Shown in pieces: positions 1 through 8,009 of a stretch of DNA of 64,000 bases. The stretch comes from Flavobacteriales bacterium. GTDB taxonomy: Bacteria > Bacteroidota > Bacteroidia > Flavobacteriales_F > PHOS-HE28. The first letter of the stretch is position 1, and each line of letters starts with the position of its first letter. The stretch is taken from the NCBI GenBank assembly GCA_016719225.1, contig JADKAN010000004.1:248001-312000 (forward strand). The letters are read 5' to 3'. A model generated the notes under the pieces. That model searched no databases. It had not been told where the DNA came from and saw only the letters and a list, made by a program, of their open reading frames with translations. A program made the translations under genes and the position numbers.

Positions 1-332
1 ACCTCGGTGTAAGCAATACCGTCCGTGGTGCCGTTGCGCAATGGGCGAAGACCCTGGCCAATGAGCTTGGCCCATTTTCCATCACCGTGAACAACGTGCT
101 GCCCGGGGCCACGGCCACCGGCAGGCTAGAAGCCATCATTGCCAATAAAAGCGCAAAGACAGGAGTGTCCGCGGAAATAGCCCAACAGGAAATGCTGAGC
201 GAGATCCCCTTGGGCCGTTTCGCAGAACCCTGGGAGACCGCCGCAGCGATCTGCTTCCTCGCCGGTCCTTCCGCCGCCAGCATCACCGGCATCAACCTGC
301 CTGTGGATGGCGGGCGAACGGCCTCTCTGTGA
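1..332 (+). CDS. SDR family oxidoreductase, C-terminal part
   Basis: This is the 3' end of a gene that begins before the window; the open frame runs from base 3 to the TGA at 330-332. The visible 109 residues are the C-terminal half of a classical short-chain dehydrogenase/reductase. They include the stretch after the catalytic Tyr-x-x-x-Lys (AVAQWAKTLANELG), then ITVNNVLPGAT, the segment that closes over the nicotinamide, and the usual ending ITGINLPVDGGRT. These enzymes are cytosolic NAD(P)-dependent oxidoreductases; the substrate cannot be read from this half. A strong hairpin terminator follows 25 bases after the stop. Confidence 0.85.
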   Translation, partial: LGVSNTVRGAVAQWAKTLANELGPFSITVNNVLPGATATGRLEAIIANKSAKTGVSAEIAQQEMLSEIPLGRFAEPWETAAAICFLAGPSAASITGINLPVDGGRTASL

Positions 333-356
333 TCCGACTTATTTCCCACGACGCAA

Positions 357-392
357 CGAGGGGCGATCGCAACGCGATCGCCCCTCGTTTTT
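357..392 (+). terminator. Rho-independent terminator after the SDR gene
   Basis: A perfect 14-bp stem (357-370 with 374-387) closes a three-base AAC loop and is followed by TTTTT at 388-392. It lies 25 bases past the SDR stop codon and just before the convergent T9SS gene, so it most likely ends the plus-strand transcript. The minus-strand side has no T run. Confidence 0.85.
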
Positions 393-406
393 ATCACCGT
401 GTTCGC

Positions 407-2042
407 TCACTTCACCATCACTGGTCGACTGCTGATTCCATTGGCGGTCGTCAAGCTTAACACATATGTGCCTTGTGTTAGCGTGCCCAATGTCAAGGTA
501 ACAGGCTGGTCAGTAGCCATGGTCTGCTGATGCGTGTACACCACGCGTCCCATCATATCAGCCAGCTCAAAACGCACTTTGCCGCTCAGGTCCGCCCCGC
601 TGATGATGATGTCCCCTTCCGTGGGATTCGGATAGAGAGTGAACGTCGGCGCCGATAACTCACTGATGCCAATGGGTCCACCTGTGATCACACAGATGTT
701 GAAATTGTGACCCGCGCTCGTGTGCCCATAGTCATAGACCCGGATGTAGTACGTGGAACCAACGCCCAGTCCGGAAATGAACATACGTTCAGTGGCTGAT
801 GCACCCAGTGGGAAATTGCTGTCTTCGCAACCCAAGGAGACGAGGTCTCCACAGGTACCACTAAAAACCTCGATCACGCCGTCAAATTGATCGACCCCTT
901 CCACGATGATGGAGTCGCTTTCGCTGGTTGTCGTGAACGAATACCACACATCATTCGCGTTCGGGCTGGTGGAATGGCTGCATTCTATCGGACCCATATT
1001 GGCCGTAGCGCCTGTGCTGGTGCCCGCAACGGGAACGCACGTATTGGCCGGCGTGAGTAAAATGGCACCTTCACATTCGTCATTGACGGGGGGGGCGGCG
1101 CAGGCTGTGGCGCTCACTTCAATGAAATAGGCTCCTACCGGGGTGGTCGCCGGCTCCACGAGGACCGGGATCAAATATACGCCTGCAGGTGCGCACTCGA
1201 AGGTTACGCTGCACGAATCGTATTGCCCGGTCAACATATTGGTAAGAATATCAGGACACTGCGTGGCGAGGTTGATCAAGTAGTTATCGAACACATAGCC
1301 CGGCACGCAATAGCTCACCGTGATGTTCGCCGGCTCGACCGTGGTGATCTGGTGCCACACCATGGCAAAGCCGGAACCCGCGTCCTCCGTGGCTCCCGTA
1401 TTGTTACCCGAAAGGAGCTGTGGTGCGGCACCCACGGTAATGGCCGTGTTCACCGCATTGGAGCAAACATCATTGGCAGGAGCCGTACCCGAACCAGAAT
1501 AGCTAACGCATAAAGTGAACTCACCACCTTCGCCGAAATCAGTGTTCGAATAGACGCGGATGTAGTAGTCCGTATTGGCCGTTAGGCCAACAGAGGCGGG
1601 CGCGAAAGGGCTGATAATACAGGCGATCTCAGTGCCGGGGTCGCAGGTTGGCTGTACGGTGAATGCCCAGTCCGTAGCACTAACGTTGGCGAGTGTAACA
1701 TTCACCGAGGTGTAGCTGCCGGAATTGAAAGTGTACCACACGTCCTGGTATCCCGAAGAGGAAAAATCACAGCTGGGGTCACCGGTCGATACGGTGGAAG
1801 ATCCATTGTTCCCGGTGGTCAAGGAAGTGGAGCAATCCGCCACGGGGGACAATGGTGATAGGCTCGGCGGCCGAGCATTCGTCGTTGGCTGGTGCACCAC
1901 CACCTCTCGGCTCTTGGTCCAGCGCTGACACATGTGCCCTTGTGGCAGTAAGTCCACTGGATCGGAGGTTCTGTTGTGCCTCAGTGGTAGTGGTGGAAAG
2001 CAGGAGTGCAGCGAAGCTTGCAAAGGCGTACAAATTTGCCAT
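407..2042 (-). CDS. Secreted T9SS type A sorting domain protein, frameshifted
   Basis: Two overlapping minus frames make up one protein. The N-terminal frame (ATG at 2042) begins with a signal peptide (MANLYAFASFAALLLSTTT) and reaches APANDECSAAEPITIVP. The rest lies in the next frame (ADCSTSLTTGNNGSST to the end). The join falls at the five-G run 1844-1848 (CCCCC on the coding strand); removing one base restores a continuous reading, IVPVADCST. The body contains three PANDxC / PVNDEC-type beta-sandwich repeats with VWYSF cores, as in Bacteroidota surface and adhesion proteins. It ends with a T9SS type A sorting domain (about 75 residues, YPNPTEGDIII through GTYVLSLTT). It is inferred to be exported across the outer membrane by T9SS. 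The shift could be an assembly error or a true mutation. Confidence 0.8.
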
Positions 2043-2190
2043 TCAGTGAATGTTTGATCTTGAATATCCTTCCAAAGGTCGCTGGGTCTTACTCTACTTC
2101 GGTCAATGAAAGAATGCGGAGCTTGGGATCCCAGATCCCCAACAAGTATCCGATACGCATCGCACGTCCCAAGAGCTCCTTCGGTTTTAT

Positions 2191-2997
2191 CTACTGCACC
2201 ACCACCAAGCGTGTGATACTGCCCAGCTCCGTGGTGAGCCGCAATGCATAAGTGCCGGAAGTAAGCTTCCCTGAAAGCGTAACGGCATGCCCACTGCCCG
2301 CAGCGGTCACCGCTTGTTCCGCGTATACCCTACGGCCGGAAAGATCCATCACCTCCAGCAGGACGTCCCCGCTTTTTTGCGCAGTGATAGTGAAGTCGCC
2401 GTTGCCCGGATTAGGTGCCACCGTGAATAACGGCGATCGTTGCTGCTGAACTCCCACTGTTGACTGCACAACAACGGTGTAATCCTCCGTCTCGCCGAAA
2501 TAATAGTTCGTACACGGATCCATGTTGGCACCCGGACCAAGCGTGCTGTCATTGGAATCGTAGATGACCCTGGCCCGCAGGCGGTGTGGCCCCAATGGCG
2601 CATCCTGGGGTACGGTAAAGGTGATGAGAACTGTTTCGCCGGGATCGATGATGCTGTGGTTCTCACCCAATTTTTCGCTGGGTTCAAAAACCGCGTTGTC
2701 GTTGTAATCGATCCATGCTGCGAACAGGTCCGGCGCAATGTACCCCGTGGTGAAGATCGCCGTGTACGCGTATCCCTGGAACAGGTCCGTTGTGAGCAAT
2801 GTGTAATCGTGATAAGCGGTTGCACCACCTGGTGCGGAATTGTCGATGGTCCCCAATTGGAAGCGGGCGATGGAATCGCCATAGGAAGTGCCCACTTCAG
2901 GCATCGGAATGCAATAATCCTGCGCTCTCACTGAAGCTGTGAGGGTCCAAGCGAACAAGGTGGCCAAGGCCAAATGCGTTGCGTATCCTGTTTTCAT
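2191..2997 (-). CDS. GEVED-domain secreted protein with T9SS type A sorting domain
   Basis: 268 residues from the ATG at 2997, chosen because a signal peptide follows directly (MKTGYATHLALATLFAWTL ending SVRAQ). The middle carries a GEVED domain: AAWIDYNDNAVFEPSEKLG, then a hallmark GETEDYTVVV near residue 175. The last 75 residues are a T9SS type A sorting domain (FTVAPNPGNGDFTI to TYALRLTTELG). GEVED domains are usually attached to proteases or adhesins; here there is no catalytic domain, so it may be a stand-alone surface module. It lies 148 bases downstream of the frameshifted T9SS gene's start and on the same strand. Confidence 0.85.
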   Translation of the reverse strand: MKTGYATHLALATLFAWTLTASVRAQDYCIPMPEVGTSYGDSIARFQLGTIDNSAPGGATAYHDYTLLTTDLFQGYAYTAIFTTGYIAPDLFAAWIDYNDNAVFEPSEKLGENHSIIDPGETVLITFTVPQDAPLGPHRLRARVIYDSNDSTLGPGANMDPCTNYYFGETEDYTVVVQSTVGVQQQRSPLFTVAPNPGNGDFTITAQKSGDVLLEVMDLSGRRVYAEQAVTAAGSGHAVTLSGKLTSGTYALRLTTELGSITRLVVVQ

Positions 2998-3055
2998 GCG
3001 CGGGATCAGGAGGTAAAGATGCGAAGTTCCCGCAGATGACAACAGTGCCTGCCGC

Positions 3056-3763
3056 TCACTGGTCCGTTATGGGTACCAACAATCGGAACCCCTTGCCATG
3101 GACGTTCACGATCTCCACGCCCGGCTCTTCCGTCAGGTATTTCCGCAGCTTCGCTATGTACACATCCATGCTGCGGCTGTTGAAGTGATTGGATTCACCC
3201 CAGACCGACCGCAACGCCTCGCTGCGTTCCAAGGTGCCGTTCATGTGCTCGCAGAGCACATGTAGCAAATGCGTCTCCTTGGTGGTGAGGCTGCGCTCCC
3301 CATCTGGCCCGGACAACATTTGCTTGCGGCCGTCGAAGGTCATTTTGCCGAGCTTGAAGACCTTGGTAGGCTCCACCGGGAGTTCGGCGCCACGTACCCG
3401 GCGGATCACGGCCGCTATCCGCAGCAAGAGCTCCTCCATGCTGAAGGGCTTGGTGATGAAGTCGTCCGCACCGCTGCGGAAACCCTCCAATAGGTCGGCG
3501 CGCATCTGCTTCGCTGTGAGGAAAACGATGGGGATGTCCTGGTCGCGCTTGCGTACTTCCTTGGCCATGGTGAAGCCGTCCATCCGCGGCATCATCACAT
3601 CCAAGAGCATCAGGTCGAATTTGTCGGCACGGTGCGCCTTCAAACCTTCTTCGCCATTGGGGCACAAGGTTACCTGGTAACCCTTGGCCTTGAGGTATTG
3701 GGCCAGCAAACTTCCCAGGTTCTCGTCATCCTCGCACAGGAGGATCTTATCGGGTTTCTCCAT
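3056..3763 (-). CDS. OmpR-family response regulator
   Basis: 235 residues from the ATG at 3763. The receiver domain (residues 1-120) has the acidic pair in LLCEDDE, the phospho-acceptor Asp at about residue 55 (LMLLDVMMPRMDG), and Lys in IVFLTAK. The C-terminal half is a winged-helix DNA-binding domain (SLTTKETHLLHVL, then RSMDVYIAKLRKYL). Its start overlaps the 3' end of the sensor kinase gene by 17 bases, so the two are probably translationally coupled and form one two-component system. A longer upstream reading exists but runs antisense-like through the kinase C-terminus and is rejected. Confidence 0.93.
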   Translation of the reverse strand: MEKPDKILLCEDDENLGSLLAQYLKAKGYQVTLCPNGEEGLKAHRADKFDLMLLDVMMPRMDGFTMAKEVRKRDQDIPIVFLTAKQMRADLLEGFRSGADDFITKPFSMEELLLRIAAVIRRVRGAELPVEPTKVFKLGKMTFDGRKQMLSGPDGERSLTTKETHLLHVLCEHMNGTLERSEALRSVWGESNHFNSRSMDVYIAKLRKYLTEEPGVEIVNVHGKGFRLLVPITDQ

Positions 3764-5114
3764 GTTCAAATGGCAATTCGATGATGAAACGGCTACCAGC
3801 GCCGGAATATCCTTCGGGGTCGCTTTCCACGCGGATGCGACCGCCATGGCGCTCCACCACGGAGCGTACATAGCTGAGCCCTAGCCCGAAACCTTTCACG
3901 TTGTGGACGTTGCCCGTTGGCACACGGTACAACCGGTCGAACACCTTGGACTGTTCACTTTTCGGTATGCCGATGCCATTGTCAGCCACTTCAACGCTGA
4001 GGTACTTGGCATCGCTTCGCGTGGAAATGCGCACTTGCGGAGGCCCGGAACAATATTTTACTGCGTTGTCCACCAGGTTATAGAAGATATTGGTGAGGTG
4101 TGTGCGGTCCCCGCGCACATGCGCCAGCCCGGCGCGGGGCTCCAAAGTAAGTGTACCGCCCCTGTTGGTCACCTGCAAAGAGCAGGTGCGGACCACTTCC
4201 GCCAGCAGCGCGTGCATATCCACGTCCCCAGTGCGCAGTTGCAAGGTGCCGCTTTCCAGTACAGCGCTCTGTAACACGCTTTCCACCAACTGGCCCAGCC
4301 GCTTGTTCTCGTCACGGATCAAGTTGGTGAAGTGCCGCACTTGCGCAGGGTCTTTCGGTATGCCGGGATCGTTCAATGCCTCGCACGCCAAGGAGATCGT
4401 GCTGATGGGGGTTTTCAGTTCATGGGTCAAGTTGTTCACAAGGTCGTTCTTGATATCGCCCAATCGCTTCTGCCGCATCACCATCCGCAAGGTGAGCCCG
4501 AAAATGGTGGCGATCAACAGCAGGAACAGGAGGGTGGCCACCACCAATGGAAGGGTGTTGTGCAACAGCTCGCTGGGCCGCTCAGGTACCACCAAGTGAA
4601 GCCAACGGCCGTTTTCCAAGGTTGCCGGCACCGGTCCCCGGAACAATTCCACGCGATGCGTGCTGGCCCATATCAGCGCTGTGTCCGCCTGCTGTTCCGG
4701 ACCGATCAGCAGGACAGTGCCGTTGCCCGTGAATACGCCGTGCTGATGCGCCACTTTGATGTTGCGCCGCGCCAGTTCCGCCGTTATCAAGGAATCCAAC
4801 AGCCGGGGATCGATCCGCGGAGCCGGAGTGCCAGCCCCCACGATCGATGGGCCGGAGGTGCTATCCCAGTGTATCGGCGCCAGCCTGTGGATAGGCGGTA
4901 GGCGGGTGCCATCATCGGGCAGTTCCCATGCCGTGGCCTGTTGCGAACGTTCCAGTTGCTCAGCTACCGCGACCAGTGCATTGTCGATGTCCTCGTTGTA
5001 CTGCCGGTCCTTGAGCTCCAAGGTGTCGCTTACCCACTTAACCTGCACGAACAATAAGCCCAGCAAGGCCAAAGTGATCGCCACTACCAACGCCGTGATC
5101 CGCTTCTGCGTCAT
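3747..5114 (-). CDS. Sensor histidine kinase (EnvZ/PhoR type)
   Basis: 455 residues. Transmembrane helix 1 is at about 7-25 and helix 2 at about 188-212, enclosing a 160-residue periplasmic sensor with no recognised fold. The dimerisation helix carries the phospho-acceptor His at about 231 (NNLTHELKTPIST). The ATPase domain shows the N box (NLVDNAVKYC), DNGIGI and the G2 box (GFGLGLSYVRSVVERHGG). It is the partner of the overlapping OmpR regulator. The upstream strand reads TACTTTTC 8 bases before the ATG, close to a Bacteroidota -7 box, suggesting a very short leader. The signal sensed is unknown. Confidence 0.93.
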   Translation of the reverse strand: MTQKRITALVVAITLALLGLLFVQVKWVSDTLELKDRQYNEDIDNALVAVAEQLERSQQATAWELPDDGTRLPPIHRLAPIHWDSTSGPSIVGAGTPAPRIDPRLLDSLITAELARRNIKVAHQHGVFTGNGTVLLIGPEQQADTALIWASTHRVELFRGPVPATLENGRWLHLVVPERPSELLHNTLPLVVATLLFLLLIATIFGLTLRMVMRQKRLGDIKNDLVNNLTHELKTPISTISLACEALNDPGIPKDPAQVRHFTNLIRDENKRLGQLVESVLQSAVLESGTLQLRTGDVDMHALLAEVVRTCSLQVTNRGGTLTLEPRAGLAHVRGDRTHLTNIFYNLVDNAVKYCSGPPQVRISTRSDAKYLSVEVADNGIGIPKSEQSKVFDRLYRVPTGNVHNVKGFGLGLSYVRSVVERHGGRIRVESDPEGYSGAGSRFIIELPFEHGETR

Positions 5115-5212
5115 TCAAGCAGGAAAAGTAGCCGGTGTTCCAACTGCCTGACAGGCGAGGTAACGAAGATTAACCGGTAAGCTTTTGGCTGGAAGGTCCG
5201 TGACGCGACGTT

Positions 5213-5241
5213 TTGGCCGTGTGCATGGCGTGCTACTTTCG
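5213..5241 (+). promoter_or_regulatory. Bacteroidota-type promoter of the aldehyde dehydrogenase gene
   Basis: TTG at 5213-5215 (within TTTTGG), an 18-base spacer, then TACTTTCG at 5234-5241, matching the -33 TTG / -7 TAnnTTTG class with C in the penultimate base. The ATG follows 11 bases later, so the leader is at most a few bases. Confidence 0.6.
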
Positions 5242-5252
5242 CACAGTATAAT

Positions 5253-6692
5253 ATGGACATCCTCAACTACATCAATGGCCAGCTACGACCCGCTCAGGGT
5301 GATGCTTGGTTGCAGAACCCGAGCCCCCGCGATGGCCAGGTGTTTTCCCGCATCGCCGACAGTGCTGCAGCAGATGTGGACCTCGCCGTAGAGGCGGCCC
5401 GATCCGCGCAACCCGGCTGGGAGGCTTTGGGTAGCCAGGGCCGACACGATGCCTTGATGCGTCTGGCCGCGTTGGTGGAGCGGGACATGGAAGCATTCGC
5501 CCAAGCGGAAAGCCGCGACAACGGTAAGCCCGTGGCGTTAGCCCGGAAGGTGGATATACCGCGCGCTATTTCGAACCTGCGCTTTTTCGCCACGGCCATT
5601 CTGCATTGGGGTAGCGAAGCCCACGCCACGGACGGCATAGCAGTGAACTATACCGAACGCAGCCCCGTGGGTGTCGTGGGCTGCATCAGCCCGTGGAATT
5701 TGCCGCTCTATCTTTTTACATGGAAGATCGCTCCGGCGTTGGCCGTCGGCTGCGCGGTGGTGGCGAAGCCATCGGAGATCACGCCTCTTTCGGCATATAT
5801 GCTGGCAGAACGTTGCGTGGAAGCGGGTTTGCCGCCGGGGGTGCTGAACATCGTTCATGGCACCGGAGCCAAGGCCGGAGCGGCCATCACTGCGCATCCG
5901 GAGATCACGGCGATCTCCTTTACCGGAGGAACGGCCACTGGCGCTCGCATTGCCACAGTGGCCGCACCCATGTTCAAGAAATTGAGCTTGGAATTGGGTG
6001 GTAAGAACGCCGTGGTGGTGTTCGCCGATTGCGATTTTGATATGATGCTGAAAGAGACCGTCCGCTCGTCCTTCAGTAACCAAGGGCAGATCTGCCTTTG
6101 TGGATCGCGGATCCTCGTGGAACGCAGCATTTATGAGCGGTTCAAGAAGGATTTCGTTGCCTGCGTGAAGGCCCTCAGGGTAGGAGACCCGCAGGATGAA
6201 ACCACGGATCTTGGCGCTGTGGTGGCTGAAGCGCACCTGCAAAAAGTGTTGGGACACATTGCACTGGCCAAAGAGGAAGGAGGCATAGTGCTCACGGGTG
6301 GTGAGCGCGTGCATTTGGACGGCCCATTGAAGGACGGTTGGTACATGGCACCTACGGTGATCGAGGGCCTAGGGCCGCTATGCCGCACCAATCAAGAGGA
6401 GATCTTCGGCCCCGTGGTCACCCTGCAACCGTTCGATACCGAAGAGGAGGCCTTAGCCAACGCCAATTCCACCCGCTACGGGCTGGCCAGTGTACTGTGG
6501 ACCAACAACGGCACCCGCATGCATCGCATGGCCCATGCATTGAAAAGCGGGGTCGTGTGGGTGAACTGCTGGATGCTGCGCGACCTACGTACCCCTTTCG
6601 GTGGCATGAAGCAAAGCGGCGTGGGACGCGAGGGCGGAGAGGAGGCATTACGTTTCTTCACCGAGGCGAAGAACGTGTGCATAAAGCTGTGA
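5253..6692 (+). CDS. NAD(P)-dependent aldehyde dehydrogenase
   Basis: 479 residues, the usual family length. It has the N-terminal GCISPWNLPLYLF and cofactor-site KPSEITP, the Rossmann FTGGTATG, the general base Glu in LELGGKNAVVV, the catalytic Cys in NQGQICLCGSR (about residue 277), and EEIFGPVV near the C terminus. Overall wording is closest, from memory, to the 2-hydroxymuconic / 2-aminomuconic semialdehyde dehydrogenase branch, used in aromatic or kynurenine degradation; no other gene of those pathways is adjacent, so the substrate is uncertain. Its stop codon directly abuts the convergent stop codon of the SiaB-like kinase with no base between. Confidence 0.93.
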   Translation: MDILNYINGQLRPAQGDAWLQNPSPRDGQVFSRIADSAAADVDLAVEAARSAQPGWEALGSQGRHDALMRLAALVERDMEAFAQAESRDNGKPVALARKVDIPRAISNLRFFATAILHWGSEAHATDGIAVNYTERSPVGVVGCISPWNLPLYLFTWKIAPALAVGCAVVAKPSEITPLSAYMLAERCVEAGLPPGVLNIVHGTGAKAGAAITAHPEITAISFTGGTATGARIATVAAPMFKKLSLELGGKNAVVVFADCDFDMMLKETVRSSFSNQGQICLCGSRILVERSIYERFKKDFVACVKALRVGDPQDETTDLGAVVAEAHLQKVLGHIALAKEEGGIVLTGGERVHLDGPLKDGWYMAPTVIEGLGPLCRTNQEEIFGPVVTLQPFDTEEEALANANSTRYGLASVLWTNNGTRMHRMAHALKSGVVWVNCWMLRDLRTPFGGMKQSGVGREGGEEALRFFTEAKNVCIKL

Positions 6693-7763
6693 TCAGGCGC
6701 CGTTGAGCGCAATTCCCACCTGTATCCACGTACCGCCCTCCATAACCTCGGACAGAAAATCGAGGTCACGGTGTTCCGAGCGTGCCGACGCGATCTGCGC
6801 AAGCACCGTACCGGCATTGGCTTCGGATACCAGTACGCCAGCCCGCAATGCCGGGCCCTCCATGCTAGCACCCAATAACACGGCGATGGTAGCTGGATTT
6901 TCTCCATTGGTCCGCAGCATTCCAGCAGCATGGTGAAGTGCATTGCGGCCAGCCGGACCACCCGCCGGTAGTCCGGGTTCGGTCTCTACCATGCGGCCCA
7001 GGTTTTCCAGTACTTCGGGGGTATCCAGGCCTACGTAGCTGAGCCAACATCCGGAATCCGACAACAGCGAACGTTGCCGGTGCAGAAGTTCCAAGGCCTG
7101 CGACGGCGTACCGTCACTGCCAGCGGACCAAGCTAAAGCGAACATAGTATGCTCTTCAAGGCAGTCTTTCCGGTCCCAAGTTGGCGTAGCCCCGGATCTG
7201 CGCATCATTTCAATGAGGCCCAGGCCCGCACCGCGGCGGCCGGGTTCATGCGTGCGCTGGATCCCATCGCGGAATAGCCCTTTCAACTCCGTGGTGGTTC
7301 GCCCTTTCAAAAAGCCAAGCACTTCCTGCAGGTCCTTGGCCTTGTCCATGTCCACCGGGTTCATTGTGCCCACGGTCTGGCCTGCCTCTCCGCAGTGCAG
7401 CATAAAATGGCTCCGCGCAACCCCCGCCTCCAGCGCCTGGGCCAGTCTTGCCCGGTGGCGTACCACATTCTGGTAAGCTTCCACCATGACATAGCCCAAC
7501 CGGCCGCGTTCCGATGTGCGCGACCCCTGCTGGTCCAACACCGCTGCACCCAGCTCGATCAGGCGTGCGGTATGCTCGTCCGGGAAGCCGCCAGCATAGC
7601 CGAATAGACAGGGCGCGCCGCCAAGTGTTTCGTACAGGTGGATGAGGGTGCGCTCCATGCAAGGTCGCGAAGTTATTGAGCCAGAGGCGACAACGTGCTC
7701 CTCAATGACGTTGGTCCCGTGCTCTTCCGCTGTCCAGCTATTGTACGGTCCGTCAATTTTCAT
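6693..7763 (-). CDS. SiaB-like (DUF6272) GHKL protein kinase family protein
   Basis: 356 residues from the ATG at 7763 (a TTG two codons upstream is also possible). The N-terminal half is a cytoplasmic histidine-kinase-like ATPase fold without a dimerisation domain: GYVMVEAYQNVVRH resembles the N box and RRGAGLGLIEMMRRSG the G2 box. This is the pattern of the SiaB / DUF6272 family, which phosphorylates SiaC-type regulatory proteins in other bacteria. The C-terminal ~150 residues (from about 200) have no family I recognise. No SiaC, SiaA or SiaD gene is visible nearby, so partner and output are unknown. It converges on the aldehyde dehydrogenase with no intergenic base. Confidence 0.75.
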   Translation of the reverse strand: MKIDGPYNSWTAEEHGTNVIEEHVVASGSITSRPCMERTLIHLYETLGGAPCLFGYAGGFPDEHTARLIELGAAVLDQQGSRTSERGRLGYVMVEAYQNVVRHRARLAQALEAGVARSHFMLHCGEAGQTVGTMNPVDMDKAKDLQEVLGFLKGRTTTELKGLFRDGIQRTHEPGRRGAGLGLIEMMRRSGATPTWDRKDCLEEHTMFALAWSAGSDGTPSQALELLHRQRSLLSDSGCWLSYVGLDTPEVLENLGRMVETEPGLPAGGPAGRNALHHAAGMLRTNGENPATIAVLLGASMEGPALRAGVLVSEANAGTVLAQIASARSEHRDLDFLSEVMEGGTWIQVGIALNGA

Positions 7764-7765
7764 GG

Positions 7766-7939
7766 TCAAGCAACAACGAATGATAGTCCGTTGAATTGTG
7801 GAACATCCATAAAGTGTGCCTGCAACTGGTAGATGGTGGCGCCCGTAGCCTCGGACGCGAACGTTGATCCACCCCTCATCATGCGGGAGAAATTCGTCCT
7901 GGCATCGTCTTCCGCAAGGAGGGATGAGAAGGTGTTCAT
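7766..7939 (-). CDS. Possible 57-residue protein upstream of the SiaB-like kinase
   Basis: An open frame from an ATG at 7939 to a TGA at 7766-7768, two bases ahead of the kinase ATG. That tight spacing suggests translational coupling. The peptide (starting MNTFSSLLAEDDARTNF, ending FNGLSFVVA) has no recognised domain. The same DNA can also be read on the plus strand as an N-terminal extension of the polyphosphate kinase fusion, but that reading shows no conservation I recognise. The small gene is therefore a tentative call. Confidence 0.3.
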   Translation of the reverse strand: MNTFSSLLAEDDARTNFSRMMRGGSTFASEATGATIYQLQAHFMDVPQFNGLSFVVA

Positions 7940-7995
7940 CACACTGCTGGATCTCTGTGCCTCTCTGACGAAAGAAAGACCTAACTCCCCAGCCC

Positions 7996-8003
7996 TACTT
8001 TCG
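7996..8003 (+). promoter_or_regulatory. -7 promoter element of the HD-PPK1 gene
   Basis: TACTTTCG lies six bases before the ATG at 8010. It is identical to the -7 boxes before the aldehyde dehydrogenase and DUF4271 genes. No clear TTG sits at the expected distance upstream. It supports 8010 as the true start and implies a leaderless or nearly leaderless message. Confidence 0.45.
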
Positions 8004-8009
8004 TTGCCC

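Noticed and set aside
7833..8009. N-terminal extension of the HD-PPK1 frame
   Set aside because: The 59 extra codons carry no family pattern and cross the -7 box at 7996-8003; the HD domain begins just after the ATG at 8010.
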